Assembly (NCBI GenBank): GCA_902583715.1
Contig: CACHXC010000002.1
Span: 1-64,000 of the forward strand
Source of the DNA: an uncultured SAR116 cluster alpha proteobacterium
GTDB taxonomy: Bacteria; Pseudomonadota; Alphaproteobacteria; Puniceispirillales; Puniceispirillaceae
Length of the DNA stretch: 64,000 bases
Reading direction: 5' to 3'
The position numbers were made by a program, and so were the translations under genes. The notes beneath the pieces were generated by a model that worked only from the letters and a program-made list of their open reading frames with translations, had not been told where the DNA came from and made no database searches. Positions 9,068 to 20,702 of the stretch are shown piece after piece; within the stretch, counting starts at the first letter, position 1, and each line of letters opens with the position of its first letter.

Positions 9068-10372
9068 TTATCGGCCGATTGAGAAATAATTGATGCCGGC
9101 TACACGCATCTGGTCTGGCTGGTATAAATTGCGCAAATCAATCATTGTGGTGCCACGCATGGTGTCAACAAATTGCGCCGCTGTTAACGCCCGGAACTCG
9201 TTCCATTCAGTAACGATGACAACAGCATCTGCATCAGCGATACAGCCCAAAGCACTTTGTTCATAACGCACGGTCTCTGGTAACAGCGCTTTTGCCTCGC
9301 CCATTGATTTTGGGTCATAGGCCGTCACCTCTGCCCCGCCAGCAAGTAATGGCGGGATGATATCAAGTGACGGGCTGTCTCGCATATCATCAGTTTCTGG
9401 CTTGAAAGCCAGTCCCAAAATAGCGATGTGCTTGCCACTCACATCACCCCTCATGGCGGCAATGACCCGCTTTGCCATGGCTTTTTTCCGGGCGTCATTA
9501 TAGGCCACCACCCCATCAACGATCGACATTTTTTGGTGGTGATCTTCAGCCGTTTTGACAAGCGCCAGCGTATCTTTTGGAAAACACGAACCGCCATAGC
9601 CAGGCCCGGCATGCAAAAATTTACTGCCAATACGTTTATCCAAACCCATGCCTTTGGCAACATCATGCACATTTGCACCAACCGCTTCGCATAAATCTGC
9701 CATTTGGTTGATATATGAAATTTTCACCGCCAAAAACGCATTGCTTGCATATTTAATTAATTCTGACGTTTCCAGCGAGGTAAACAAAATGGGTGTTTCG
9801 ATCAAATATAACGGGCGGTAGAGCCCGCGTAAGACATCCCGCGCCGCATCGGTTTCAGCCCCGACAACCACACGGTCAGGCCGCATAAAATCAGCAATGG
9901 CCGCCCCTTCACGTAAAAATTCTGGGTTTGATGCCACGTCAAAATTTGCATCCGGATTTGTTGAGGCAATAATTTTTGAGACTTCCCGGCCCGTACCAAC
10001 TGGCACCGTCGATTTGGTGATAACAACAGTATATCCCTGTAAACAGGGGGCCAATTCACGGGCTACCGCATAAACAAACGACAAATCAGCATGACCGTCA
10101 CCACGGCGCGTTGGTGTGCCGACCGCAATAAATACCGCATCAGCCGCCGCCACGGCTGTCTTTAAATCTGTGGTAAAATGTAACCGTCCCCCAGCTGCAT
10201 TCCGCTCAACAAGATCGGCAAGGCCCGGTTCATAAATAGGCATATCGCCAGCCATAATTCGGGCAATTTTATCCGGGTCGTTGTCGACACAGGTCACATC
10301 AAACCCGAATTCAGAAAAACAGGCCCCCGAGACCAACCCAACATAGCCTGTTCCAATTACCGCGATTTTCAT
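9068..10372 (-). CDS. ugd: UDP-glucose 6-dehydrogenase
   Basis: A 434-residue enzyme that oxidises UDP-glucose to UDP-glucuronate with two NAD+. It shows the N-terminal GTGYVGLVSGACFSEFG nucleotide fold, VAVGTP-type and STVPVGTG motifs, the substrate helix EFLREGAAIADF, and the catalytic cysteine C263 in GPGYGGSCFPKD. The C-terminal domain contains LGLAFKPETDDMRDSPS. An AGAGG precedes the ATG. It is divergent from galU, whose product makes its substrate, with a 236-bp featureless gap between them. The product feeds capsule, O-antigen or glycolipid synthesis. Confidence 0.97.
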   Translation of the reverse strand: MKIAVIGTGYVGLVSGACFSEFGFDVTCVDNDPDKIARIMAGDMPIYEPGLADLVERNAAGGRLHFTTDLKTAVAAADAVFIAVGTPTRRGDGHADLSFVYAVARELAPCLQGYTVVITKSTVPVGTGREVSKIIASTNPDANFDVASNPEFLREGAAIADFMRPDRVVVGAETDAARDVLRGLYRPLYLIETPILFTSLETSELIKYASNAFLAVKISYINQMADLCEAVGANVHDVAKGMGLDKRIGSKFLHAGPGYGGSCFPKDTLALVKTAEDHHQKMSIVDGVVAYNDARKKAMAKRVIAAMRGDVSGKHIAILGLAFKPETDDMRDSPSLDIIPPLLAGGAEVTAYDPKSMGEAKALLPETVRYEQSALGCIADADAVVIVTEWNEFRALTAAQFVDTMRGTTMIDLRNLYQPDQMRVAGINYFSIGR

Positions 10373-10608
10373 AGCACCAACCTCTTGGTTATCTAGTGAT
10401 GTGATAGCTGGCTTTATTCAGACTTTCAACATATCTACGTGCTTTGCCGCAGAATGAAACTGGTGTCGCATCATTTTAGTGGCCATGATCTCTAGCACCG
10501 GCTAGGTCCTTGACCAGCGTAACATCTGCCTCTAAGTCTTAGGGATCGCTCAGGCGCTGAACCGACTAACCAGATGAGTTACTGACCACATAATTTCAGG
10601 ATGTTAAG

Positions 10609-11469
10609 ATGCAAAAAGTGCGAAAAGCTATTTTCCCAGTTGGTGGTCTTGGCACAAGGTTTCTGCCAGCGACAAAAGCCTTGCCTAAAGAAATGTTGCC
10701 GATTGTTGACAAACCCTTGATCCAATATGCCGTTGAAGAAGCCGCTGAGGCTGGTATCGAAGAATTTATTTTTGTAACTGGCCGCAACAAATCTGCCATC
10801 GAAGATCATTTTGACCATTCATTTGAGTTAGAGGCCACGCTCACCGCCAAAAACAAACAACAAGCCCTCGATACGGTGCAACATATGGTGCGCCACCCAG
10901 GTTCGGTGATTTATGTCCGCCAGCAAGAACCAGCAGGATTGGGACATGCGGTTTGGTGTGCCCGCCACATTGCCCAATCAGAACCGGTTGCGGTGTTGCT
11001 TGCCGATGATCTGATTTTAGGCAAAAGCTGTCTTGGTGAAATGCTATCAGCCTACACCAGTGGGAATATGGTTGCGGTGATGGATGTGCCGGAAAATGAA
11101 ACCCAGTCTTATGGCATCGTGGCACCCGGAAAAGATGACGGGCGGATTGTTGAAGTTACCGGATTGGTTGAAAAACCAGCCCCAGCACAAGCCCCGTCAA
11201 ATCTTGCCGTTGTTGGCCGATATATCATCGAACCGGGGGTATTTGCCCATCTTGACCGACAGGACCGTGGCGCCGGCGGCGAAATTCAGCTTACTGACTC
11301 TTTAGCCAGACAAATTGGTGTGGTGCCTTTCCGTGGCTTTCGATTTTCTGGAGAGCGGTTTGATTGTGGGTCGAAAATTGGGTTCTTACAGGCCAATATT
11401 GCCTTTGCCTTACAGCGCGCTGATTTACAACAACGCCTGCGCGGGTGGCTGGATGAGCGCACCACATGA
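10609..11469 (+). CDS. galU: UTP-glucose-1-phosphate uridylyltransferase
   Basis: A 286-residue protein that makes UDP-glucose from UTP and glucose-1-phosphate. The N-terminal nucleotide-binding stretch FPVGGLGTRFLPATKALPKEM is diagnostic; further on are LADDLI, LVEKPAP and RYIIEPGVF, with the C-terminal RFDCGSKIGFLQANI. It overlaps the next gene, a hexose phosphate mutase that would supply glucose-1-phosphate, by 4 bases (ATGA). With ugd divergent next door, the three genes form a short route to UDP-glucose and UDP-glucuronate. Confidence 0.97.
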   Translation: MQKVRKAIFPVGGLGTRFLPATKALPKEMLPIVDKPLIQYAVEEAAEAGIEEFIFVTGRNKSAIEDHFDHSFELEATLTAKNKQQALDTVQHMVRHPGSVIYVRQQEPAGLGHAVWCARHIAQSEPVAVLLADDLILGKSCLGEMLSAYTSGNMVAVMDVPENETQSYGIVAPGKDDGRIVEVTGLVEKPAPAQAPSNLAVVGRYIIEPGVFAHLDRQDRGAGGEIQLTDSLARQIGVVPFRGFRFSGERFDCGSKIGFLQANIAFALQRADLQQRLRGWLDERTT

Positions 11470-12848
11470 ACATCCATAATTTTGCCCCGACAATTCTGCG
11501 TGCCTATGACATCCGCGGCATCTATCAAGATACTCTGACCGAGGCTGATGCCTATGCGATTGGCATGGCCTTTATCGCCTGTCTGCGCGACCGCGGGCAT
11601 GGGGTCACGGTGGCTGTTGGCCGCGATGGCCGATTGTCATCGCCAGCCTTGGCCGCGGCATTGATAGACGGATTGGTCAAGGCTGGCGGCAATGTATTGG
11701 ATATTGGCTGTGGACCAACGCCCATGCTGTATTTTGCGGGGGTTACATTGCAGTGTGATGGGGCCATTCAGGTCACCGGATCACATAACCCACCCACCCA
11801 TAATGGCTTTAAAATGGTGATGAATGGGCGGTCATTTTTTGGCGACGATATCCAACAACTTGGTGCCATGAGCGCGGCCGGTGTGATCCCAGTCGGTGGC
11901 GGCAAGCTGACCCAAACCGCCGTATTTGATGCCTATGTAAACCGTCTGTTACAGCAGGCTGATGCTGGTGATTTATCATTGGTGTGGGATTGCGGCAATG
12001 GTGCCGCTGGTCCAGCAACCACCGCCATTGCGGAAAAATTATCTGGCACGCATCAAGTATTATTTGCCGATATTGACGGGCATTTTCCCAATCACCACCC
12101 AAACCCGGTCGATCCAGCAACATTAGATATATTGCGGCGCGCAGTGGCCGGGTCCGGGGCGGCGATTGGTATTGGGTTTGATGGTGACGGTGACCGCATT
12201 GGTGTCATTGATGCCAAAGGCAGACAAGTGCCCGGCGATTTTTTGACCGCCTATCTGGCACAAGATATTTTGCAAAGAAAGCCGAATAAGCCCGTTATCC
12301 TGGATGTCAAATCATCCGATATGGCGCTCGATCTGATTAAAAACGCCGGCGGCGATCCACAAATTTGGAAAACAGGTCACAGCCATATGAAAAAACGCAT
12401 GGCTGAAATTGATGCGCCTATTGCTGGTGAAATGTCGGGGCATATATTTATTGCCGATGATTTTTATGGGTATGACGATGCGCTTTATGTCGCCACCCGC
12501 GTAATTAGCCAAATGGTGCGCACTGGCCAGTCCATAACCGATTTTGTTGACACCTTGCCAGACCAGCACGCCACCCCGGAATTACATATTGCCTGTTCAG
12601 ATACCGAAAAATTCCCTCTTATGGAGCGATTATCAGCGTTTGCCAGAACCCATTATGACAAAAAAGACCTGACATTGATTGATGGGGTGCGGGTGCGTAC
12701 GATAGATGGATGGTGGCTGGTACGTGCCTCAAATACTGAAGCAGCACTGGTGGTGCGCGCCGAAGGCACCAGCGTTGGTGCGCTTGACCGGCTTGTCAAA
12801 AATATTGAAACAGCGCTTGGCATAGCTGGTCTCAATTGGCGGGCCTAA
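11466..12848 (+). CDS. phosphomannomutase/phosphoglucomutase
   Basis: A 460-residue alpha-D-phosphohexomutase of the AlgC/ManB type, interconverting mannose- or glucose-6-phosphate and the 1-phosphate. The phosphoserine loop is TGSHNPP (S106), the metal loop GFDGDGDRIG, the sugar loop GEMSGH, and the C-terminal phosphate-binding loop RASNTEAALVVRAEG. The start overlaps the galU stop (ATGA), so translation is coupled. Whether mannose or glucose is the main substrate is not decided by sequence; the galU linkage favours at least some glucose activity. Confidence 0.93.
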   Translation: MNIHNFAPTILRAYDIRGIYQDTLTEADAYAIGMAFIACLRDRGHGVTVAVGRDGRLSSPALAAALIDGLVKAGGNVLDIGCGPTPMLYFAGVTLQCDGAIQVTGSHNPPTHNGFKMVMNGRSFFGDDIQQLGAMSAAGVIPVGGGKLTQTAVFDAYVNRLLQQADAGDLSLVWDCGNGAAGPATTAIAEKLSGTHQVLFADIDGHFPNHHPNPVDPATLDILRRAVAGSGAAIGIGFDGDGDRIGVIDAKGRQVPGDFLTAYLAQDILQRKPNKPVILDVKSSDMALDLIKNAGGDPQIWKTGHSHMKKRMAEIDAPIAGEMSGHIFIADDFYGYDDALYVATRVISQMVRTGQSITDFVDTLPDQHATPELHIACSDTEKFPLMERLSAFARTHYDKKDLTLIDGVRVRTIDGWWLVRASNTEAALVVRAEGTSVGALDRLVKNIETALGIAGLNWRA

Positions 12849-12961
12849 TGCGGACTTGAAAGGCCGGATTTCATAGGCTAGAAAGGCGCTGCAAGCAGCA
12901 GCTTGCTGGCAAAGCCACCTCGGACATTTCTGACCTCAACAGGGCCAAGCTGGAGCAAAAT

Positions 12962-15130
12962 ATGAGCACGACAACATCTCATGGCGGTCTGACGATTGCG
13001 ACGGAACTTTACAATTTTGTAAATGACGATCTTTTACGCGGCGCGCCGATTACCGCACAAGCATTTTGGGACGGCTTTGATGCCGCTGTGCATCGGCTGG
13101 CACCAAAAAACGCAGAATTGCTCGCCCAGCGCAGTAAATTGCAAGCGCAAATTGACAGCTGGCTAAAGGACAATGCCAGTGGTGGCATCAATCAAACAGA
13201 CTATGAAGCGTTTTTGACCAAGATTGGCTATCTCTGCGCAGAAGGCCCCAATTTTGCCATCGATACAGCCAATGTTGATGACGAAATTGCAACAATTGCC
13301 GGCCCGCAACTTGTCGTTCCTGTCACCAATGCTCGCTATGCCTTGAATGCGGCGAATGCACGATGGGGCAGTTTGTATGACGCGCTCTATGGTACGGATG
13401 CCATTTCAGAAGATGGTAATGCAGACCGCAATGGCGGGTACAACCCAGTCCGCGGCGCCAAGGTTATTGCATATGTGCGCGGCGTTTTAAATGATGCTGT
13501 CCCACTGGCATCGGCAAATTGGGATGATGTAACCGGCTTATCGGTTGTGGACGGGGCTTTGCAAATAGCTACAGACAGCGGTAGCAGCGCGCTGGCAGAT
13601 GTTAGCCAGTTTGTCGGCTATACCGGCGCGCCAGCGACCCCAACATCAGTGATCCTGATCAATAATGGTTTGCATTTTGAACTTATTTTTGATGCCAGTA
13701 GCGCGATTGGCGGTGCAGATAAAGCCCAAATTAATGACGTACTGGCTGAGTCCGCATTGACCAGCATCATTGATTTAGAAGATTCCATCGCCGCCGTTGA
13801 TGCAGAAGACAAGGTTTTGGCCTATCGCAATTGGCTAGAATTAATGCGCGGCACATTGACTGAGACATTTGAAAAAGGCGGTAAATCACTTACCCGTAAG
13901 CTGAATAGTGACAAACCATATGTCGCCGCTGATGGCCAGCAAAAACAGTTGCGAGGGCGGGCTTTGATGCTGGTGCGCAATGTCGGGCATCTGATGTCAA
14001 ACCCAGCTATCACCATGTCGAATGGCGCCGAAATTCCCGAAGGCATTATGGATGCCTTTATGACCGTTGCCGGTGCACTCCCAGATTTTGCCGATAAGCG
14101 CAACTCACTGACCGGGTCAATTTATATCGTCAAGCCGAAACTGCACGGGCCAGAAGAAGTCGCCTTTACCGTGGAGATTTTTGAAGCGGTCGAAGAGCTG
14201 TTCAAACTGGCGAAGAACACCATTAAAATTGGCATTATGGATGAAGAACGGCGCACCACGGTCAATTTGAAAGAATGTATCCGTGAAGCCAAATCCCGCG
14301 TCGCCTTTATTAATACTGGATTCCTAGATCGGACCGGCGATGAAATCCATACATCTATGGATGCCGGAGCGATGATCCGGAAAGGTGATATGAAGGCGTC
14401 AACATGGATTGCGGCGTATGAAGACTGGAACGTCGATATTGGTCTCGCCTGCGGGTTTGGGGGGCGCGCCCAAATTGGCAAAGGAATGTGGGCCATGCCC
14501 GATATGATGGCCGCCATGATTGAACAAAAAATTGGCCATCCACAAGCTGGTGCCAATACCGCTTGGGTGCCGTCACCAACCGCAGCGACATTACATGCGT
14601 TGCATTATCACAAGGTTGATGTGTTCGCCCGGCAAGCTGAATTGGCCGGCCGTACCCGCGCCAATCGCAGCGATGTGCTGACCGTACCCGTCGCCAGCCG
14701 GCCAAATTGGAACGATGAAGATATCCGCGCTGAATTGCGTAACAATGCACAAGGCATCCTAGGCTATGTGGTGCGCTGGATTGATCAGGGTGTTGGCTGT
14801 TCAAAAGTGCCAGACATCCATGATATCGGATTGATGGAAGACCGCGCGACCTTGCGTATCTCATCACAACATATCGCCAATTGGTTGTACCATGGTGTCT
14901 GTGATGAAGCGCTGGTTATGGATGTGATGCAGGAAATGGCCGCGGTTGTTGACCACCAGAATAGCGGTGATCCAGCCTATCAACAAATGGCTGGCCGGTT
15001 TGACGAGTCCGTTGCCTTTAAAGCGGCTTGCGATCTGGTCTTTAAAGGCCGCGAGCAGCCATCAGGCTATACAGAACCAATCTTGCACGCCCGGCGTCTA
15101 GAGAAAAAGGCTGAAGATCAGGCGGCTTAA
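12962..15130 (+). CDS. glcB: malate synthase G
   Basis: A 722-residue cytosolic enzyme condensing glyoxylate and acetyl-CoA to malate. The length is typical of isoform G (about 720) rather than A. Recognisable stretches are [66 protein letters not shown] and [24 protein letters not shown]-like text near residue 530. TGGAGC lies 6 bases before the ATG. It is a single-gene unit; no isocitrate lyase is in the window, so it may serve glycolate/glyoxylate use. Convergent with ccrM across 89 bp. Confidence 0.96.
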   Translation: MSTTTSHGGLTIATELYNFVNDDLLRGAPITAQAFWDGFDAAVHRLAPKNAELLAQRSKLQAQIDSWLKDNASGGINQTDYEAFLTKIGYLCAEGPNFAIDTANVDDEIATIAGPQLVVPVTNARYALNAANARWGSLYDALYGTDAISEDGNADRNGGYNPVRGAKVIAYVRGVLNDAVPLASANWDDVTGLSVVDGALQIATDSGSSALADVSQFVGYTGAPATPTSVILINNGLHFELIFDASSAIGGADKAQINDVLAESALTSIIDLEDSIAAVDAEDKVLAYRNWLELMRGTLTETFEKGGKSLTRKLNSDKPYVAADGQQKQLRGRALMLVRNVGHLMSNPAITMSNGAEIPEGIMDAFMTVAGALPDFADKRNSLTGSIYIVKPKLHGPEEVAFTVEIFEAVEELFKLAKNTIKIGIMDEERRTTVNLKECIREAKSRVAFINTGFLDRTGDEIHTSMDAGAMIRKGDMKASTWIAAYEDWNVDIGLACGFGGRAQIGKGMWAMPDMMAAMIEQKIGHPQAGANTAWVPSPTAATLHALHYHKVDVFARQAELAGRTRANRSDVLTVPVASRPNWNDEDIRAELRNNAQGILGYVVRWIDQGVGCSKVPDIHDIGLMEDRATLRISSQHIANWLYHGVCDEALVMDVMQEMAAVVDHQNSGDPAYQQMAGRFDESVAFKAACDLVFKGREQPSGYTEPILHARRLEKKAEDQAA

Positions 15131-15219
15131 TCGCCACCTAACGGCTCTATCAATCGAAAGATGAAGACATGGGCGGCGCCAGTTTTTGTCGGTGCTTTTT
15201 TCTTATATGTCTTAAAGCT

Positions 15220-16369
<1,150 letters not shown>

Positions 16370-16532
16370 ACATAATTGATATAAGTCAACAAGTTATCAG
16401 CTTTTCTTCAAGTGACACAATATATAGTGGCTAAAATTTACACCACCGCATTTATATAGTGGGTCGCCAGATCGATGGGCGGCGCTTTGTCACAAATCTG
16501 CGTGAAAAAACCAAAAAGACTTGGCTGTGTCG

Positions 16533-17186
16533 CTAGGCCTTGTGGTCACCAAGGCTGGTCGCCATCAGCCGCTTTATCGGTGCAAAGCTGCGACGGTGAT
16601 GCGGTGATACCCCATAGCTGGCGAGGGCCTGTTGGTGTTGGCGGGTGCCATAACCTTTATTTTGGCGCCAGCCATATTTTGGCCAGTCCAAATCGAGGCC
16701 CTGCATAATCACATCGCGGCTGTGTTTTGCGATAATTGATGCCCCAGCAATTGATAATGACCGGCTGTCACCACGTATAACGGCTGTGCTAGGACAAGGC
16801 ATCTGTTTTGGTAGCAACGGGCCATCGATCAAAACATGGGTTGGCCCGTCAATGCCGGCCTTGGCCATCAGATCAATTACCCCTTTGGCTGCCTCTGCCA
16901 TCGCCATCAAGGTTGTCTGCACAACACCGTGCTGGTCAATATCATGAACATCTTTAGACATCGTACAACTTAAATGTGGCGGCATCTGCAAAACACTAGC
17001 AAGGCAAGCCCGCCGATCTGGTTTTATTTTTTTCGAATCATTAATGTCGTCTGGCAACGAATCATAGGCATGCGGGTTCAGCCATAATGCAGTGATCGTG
17101 ACCGGCCCGGCCCACGGGCCGCGCCCAGCTTCGTCAATCCCGATGACATGACCCTGACAGCTATTTTCAAGCGATAAATCGGGCAT
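16533..17186 (-). CDS. rnhB: ribonuclease HII
   Basis: A 217-residue protein that nicks RNA in RNA-DNA hybrids and at single ribonucleotides. The signature GIDEAGRGPWAGPV supplies the Asp-Glu pair of the active site; DSKKIKPDRR, HVLIDGP, GDSRSLSIAGASIIAK and DLDWPKYGWRQNKGYGT follow in the standard order. Its ATG shares one base with the moaB stop (TAATG), so it is translated from the moaB transcript. ccrM lies downstream on the same strand, an arrangement common in alphaproteobacteria. Confidence 0.96.
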   Translation of the reverse strand: MPDLSLENSCQGHVIGIDEAGRGPWAGPVTITALWLNPHAYDSLPDDINDSKKIKPDRRACLASVLQMPPHLSCTMSKDVHDIDQHGVVQTTLMAMAEAAKGVIDLMAKAGIDGPTHVLIDGPLLPKQMPCPSTAVIRGDSRSLSIAGASIIAKHSRDVIMQGLDLDWPKYGWRQNKGYGTRQHQQALASYGVSPHHRRSFAPIKRLMATSLGDHKA

Positions 17187-17746
17187 TATCCGCCACGACG
17201 CACAGTCGCAGACTCGCCAAGACGCGGCATAATTTCAACAAAATTACATGGACGGTGACGCACATCGAGCTGATAGCGCAAAATTTCATCCCACGCATCG
17301 CGGCAGGCAGATGGCGACCCCGGCAAAGCAAATAAATACGTGCCGCCGGCAACACCTGCCACAGCCCGGGACTGAATGGTTGAAGTGCCAATTTTTTGAA
17401 ATGATATATAGCGGAAAATTTCACCAAACCCTTCTATTTCCTTTTCAAAAATAGATCTAAAAGCTTCCGGTGTACCATCACGCCCGGTCAGGCCGGTGCC
17501 ACCAGTTGCAATCACCACATCGATTGTGTCTGTTTTGACCCATTCGCAGACAACAGCGGTGATGGCATCAAAATCATCGGTGACAATACGGCGATCCGCC
17601 AGATGATGGCCATCTTCAGCTACCCGCCCGGCCAATAGATCACCAGATTTATCATCTGTCAGACGGCGCGAGTCAGACACGGTTAAAATGGCAATATTAA
17701 CCGCGATAAAGGGAATTGATTTATCAATGCGTTTTTGATGATCCAT
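17186..17746 (-). CDS. moaB: molybdenum cofactor biosynthesis protein B (MoaB)
   Basis: A 186-residue MoaB/Mog-fold protein, probably adenylating molybdopterin before molybdate insertion. It shows NIAILTVSDSRR, the DDKSGDLLA segment, VIATGGTGLTGRDGTPEAF, with its Gly-rich MPT-binding loop, and the C-terminal FALPGSPSACRDAWDEIL. No other moa or moe gene lies in the window, so the pathway must be completed elsewhere. It is first in a unit with rnhB. Confidence 0.93.
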   Translation of the reverse strand: MDHQKRIDKSIPFIAVNIAILTVSDSRRLTDDKSGDLLAGRVAEDGHHLADRRIVTDDFDAITAVVCEWVKTDTIDVVIATGGTGLTGRDGTPEAFRSIFEKEIEGFGEIFRYISFQKIGTSTIQSRAVAGVAGGTYLFALPGSPSACRDAWDEILRYQLDVRHRPCNFVEIMPRLGESATVRRGG

Positions 17747-17771
17747 TGGTCTGTTGCCTTTCTAGCTTTGG

Positions 17772-19496
17772 CTATTTAGTTGCGGTAGCCACACCGGGCA
17801 CAAAGATGCCGCCTGTGCCAGCCGCAAGGCTATTCAACGCTGGGGCTGTTTCATTAAACCGCAATCGATACATGCCAAGATTTGAAATGACATTTTTGAC
17901 ATAATAGCGGGTTTCGCGGGCCGGCATTGATTCAACAAGCAAGAACGGGTCATCCTGATGATCAACGTTGCGCAACCATTTGCGCAAATTGCCCGGCCCA
18001 CCATTATAGGCCGCCAGTAACCGCACCAGAGATTTTTCGATCAACGGCTCGTCCAGCAAATGATGCAAATAGGTTTGTCCCAAAGTTAAATTGACTTCTG
18101 GGTCAAATAGCTGGTGGCGTTTAGGGCCACGATAGCCACGATCTTTGGCAATAAATGAGGCTGTTGCCGGCATTAATTGCATCAAGCCAGCCGCCTTGGC
18201 GCGGCTTTTGGCGCGTGGATTAAATCCCGACTCCTGACGCGAAACCGCCCAGACCAGCGCTTCATCAATGCTGAAATCAGCCTTGAACAGTGGCAATGGA
18301 TAGAGCGCACCATACCAGTTTGTGCCTGTCTCTTTGCGAATGATTTCGGCAATCCGAAAAGACAAACCCGCCATACCCTGTTCAGCCGCCAATCGCATAG
18401 CGCTGTGGTGAAATTTTTCAGGCATTTCCATCCATAAATAGCGCAATTCACGTTCCGCCAGATGCGTTTTGCCAATCTGTAATAAGGCAAAAAGCCGTTG
18501 ACCACCCGGCCGCTCAGCCAACCATGGCATAAATTCAGCGTCAAATGGCGGCAAATCAAATGACAATTTTGCTTTTTGGCCAAGGGCTTCACGCGCCACA
18601 ACGCCATAAAAACTGTCAACTTCCTGCGCGGCCAATGTCAAATACTCAATCGATTTTGACGCTGAACCGGTGCGTAGTTCAACACGGTGTGCCCAAAATG
18701 CCGCCGCACTCCGCCGCCCGGGGGATATATTTGGCAGATCCACAAGGCTACGGAGAAACTGCCCAGCCAAATCATGTTGGCCACTGCGCCATGCCGCCAA
18801 GCCACCTGCCCAATAGCCAAGCCATGCATCTGATTTTCCAACACCAATGGCATGACGTGCCTCGCGAATGGCTTTTGCATCAACACCAAAAATAAAATAG
18901 GCATGGGCGATTTCTCCGCGCAACTGGCCCTCTTCAGCTTTTGTCAAATAGCGCTTGTTATCTGGATTTTTGAGCACATCAAGCGCCCCTGATGGCCAGC
19001 CCCGGCGGATCGCCCGGCGCACCTGCCGGGCCACATTGGCGGTACGTGACGGCGAGGCACGACCCGCTCTGTGAGCAGGAATTTGCGGCAGATAACCATA
19101 GAGGCCCGCATGGCCATAGCCATTTAAATAGCCGGGTTTCGGGCTTTTTGGATCTTTCGTATTTTTTGGCTTGCGGCGTTTGGCCAACCAAAAAATACGG
19201 CTGGCATCAGGATGATCATTATAGAGTTTCAACCAGTCAGATAATTCAGCATAGCTCGAACGCCAGGCTGTTGGGTGCAAATAGCGCTGTGACAGAAGAT
19301 GGCCCTTTAACATCGGATTTTCCAAGCGCCCCATTTCGCGCGTGGCTTGTTTCATATTGCCCTGCTGTTGCAAATCGAAAAGCCGAATATATTGCGCCAC
19401 GGCAAAATCGGATAATGGAGCGGGTAGTGCGGCATTAGCTGAGCCCGAGATGACCAGCATGAATTGGCCCAATACCATGACCAAAAATCGCAGCAT
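17772..19496 (-). CDS. soluble lytic murein transglycosylase (Slt-like)
   Basis: A periplasmic enzyme that cleaves the MurNAc-GlcNAc bond of peptidoglycan. The chosen start gives the signal peptide MLRFLVMVLGQFMLVISGSANA before ALPAPL; in-frame ATGs at 19571 and 19568 remain possible but place a long polar stretch before the hydrophobic core. About 400 residues of helical superhelix repeats precede a C-terminal SLT domain: ALVWAVSRQESGFNPRAKS with the catalytic Glu, then AAGLMQLMPATA and LAAYNGGPGNLRKWL. It lies downstream of the uracil-DNA glycosylase gene on the same strand. Confidence 0.9.
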   Translation of the reverse strand: MLRFLVMVLGQFMLVISGSANAALPAPLSDFAVAQYIRLFDLQQQGNMKQATREMGRLENPMLKGHLLSQRYLHPTAWRSSYAELSDWLKLYNDHPDASRIFWLAKRRKPKNTKDPKSPKPGYLNGYGHAGLYGYLPQIPAHRAGRASPSRTANVARQVRRAIRRGWPSGALDVLKNPDNKRYLTKAEEGQLRGEIAHAYFIFGVDAKAIREARHAIGVGKSDAWLGYWAGGLAAWRSGQHDLAGQFLRSLVDLPNISPGRRSAAAFWAHRVELRTGSASKSIEYLTLAAQEVDSFYGVVAREALGQKAKLSFDLPPFDAEFMPWLAERPGGQRLFALLQIGKTHLAERELRYLWMEMPEKFHHSAMRLAAEQGMAGLSFRIAEIIRKETGTNWYGALYPLPLFKADFSIDEALVWAVSRQESGFNPRAKSRAKAAGLMQLMPATASFIAKDRGYRGPKRHQLFDPEVNLTLGQTYLHHLLDEPLIEKSLVRLLAAYNGGPGNLRKWLRNVDHQDDPFLLVESMPARETRYYVKNVISNLGMYRLRFNETAPALNSLAAGTGGIFVPGVATATK

Positions 19497-19675
19497 TGCC
19501 GGCTTTAGACCCAGCGCACATCTGCCGTTGCCAGCGGTTAAAGGCTGAGATAAAATGCTGAATATCATCATGCTTTGTCCATTATCACGCGACCTGCATG
19601 ACCCACTTCTACACCCACAATTTGATACCCGGCAACGCTGCGATATGCAATCATTTTGGTCATACCATACCAGCC

Positions 19676-20521
19676 CTAGACCACTGGTGGCGGCGTATTG
19701 CCAAGACGGTGATAAAGCCCGCACCAATCTTCAAAGGCCAGACGTTTTTGTGCAGGAGAACGCATCAGATAGGCCGGATGCAAGCTGGCCATGGTTGGCC
19801 GCATCACACCATCACCATAATCTATATCTTGCCAGCGCCCCCGTAGTTTTAAAATATTATCACTACTCTTCAGCATGGTTTTCGCCGGCATTCCACCAAG
19901 GATCACCACTAGTTCAGGGTCCGCTAACTGGATATGACGATATAAATATGGCAACAGCATGTCGGTTTCTTCGGCTGTTGCGGAGCGGTTGCCAGGCGGT
20001 CGCCATGGCAAGAAATTAGTCAAATAAACAGCACTGCGATCAAGGCCAATGCTGGCCAGCATATCATCAAGAAAATGCCCAGCAGCACCAACAAACGGTA
20101 CCCCCAACCGGTCTTCATCCCGGCCAGGCGCCTCGCCGATAATCATCAACCGCGCCCCTGCATTGCCATCAGCAAAACACATCGTGCTTGCGGTATGTTT
20201 CAACGGACAACTATCAAGCTGGCCAAGCGCCGTGGCAAGATCAGACAAGCTGTCTATATGATGCAGATGTACCGGCACTGTTTGATTTGGTGGAGCGGGG
20301 GCCGGTACCGGGATAGCCGATGGCGCAGTGCTAGTTGGCGCAGATGGTGGCTGGCTGGCAACGGATACTGGCGTTGGGGTTGATCCGGAAATATCATCAG
20401 ATGATTGCGGGGGTTGCAGATCATTTGACGGCTTATCAAGCACCGCCTCATCAGCCCCCATTTCAACCTGCCACGCCAGCATGGCGATAAGCTGTTGTTG
20501 TGTGAACTGTTGCGCTATCAT
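19676..20521 (-). CDS. uracil-DNA glycosylase superfamily protein (family 4-like)
   Basis: It removes uracil from DNA in base-excision repair. From the ATG at 20521 it has an N-terminal helix (LIAMLAWQVEMGADEA), a Pro/Ser/Thr/Ala-rich linker of about 60 residues, then the catalytic domain: FADGNAGARLMIIGEAPGRDEDRLGVPFVGAAG, YLTNFLPWRPPGNR, and SLHPAYLMRSP with the conserved His. The iron-sulfur cysteines of classical family 4 are largely missing: only one of the first pair remains (LDSCPL), and the expected Cys before PYLYRHI is Leu. An upstream GTG (20563) would add 14 residues. Confidence 0.85.
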   Translation of the reverse strand: MIAQQFTQQQLIAMLAWQVEMGADEAVLDKPSNDLQPPQSSDDISGSTPTPVSVASQPPSAPTSTAPSAIPVPAPAPPNQTVPVHLHHIDSLSDLATALGQLDSCPLKHTASTMCFADGNAGARLMIIGEAPGRDEDRLGVPFVGAAGHFLDDMLASIGLDRSAVYLTNFLPWRPPGNRSATAEETDMLLPYLYRHIQLADPELVVILGGMPAKTMLKSSDNILKLRGRWQDIDYGDGVMRPTMASLHPAYLMRSPAQKRLAFEDWCGLYHRLGNTPPPVV

Positions 20522-20702
20522 ACAAAAATCCGTCGAATTTTGAGGGGTCTTATGCGATTTCACTGACCAAACTTATGGTCGCATGATAGGGAAAATTTAG
20601 CAATTATCTTGAAGCTTAAATCAAGGCTGATAAACTGCTTTTTGGAAAAGCATATTTTACAGGCAGGACAGGCGCGGTCAGCGCATAAAAGGTGAACGAG
20701 CA

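Noticed and set aside
14355-14867. 170-codon minus-strand open frame inside malate synthase G
   Set aside because: It lies entirely inside the strongly supported glcB gene and has low-complexity translation.
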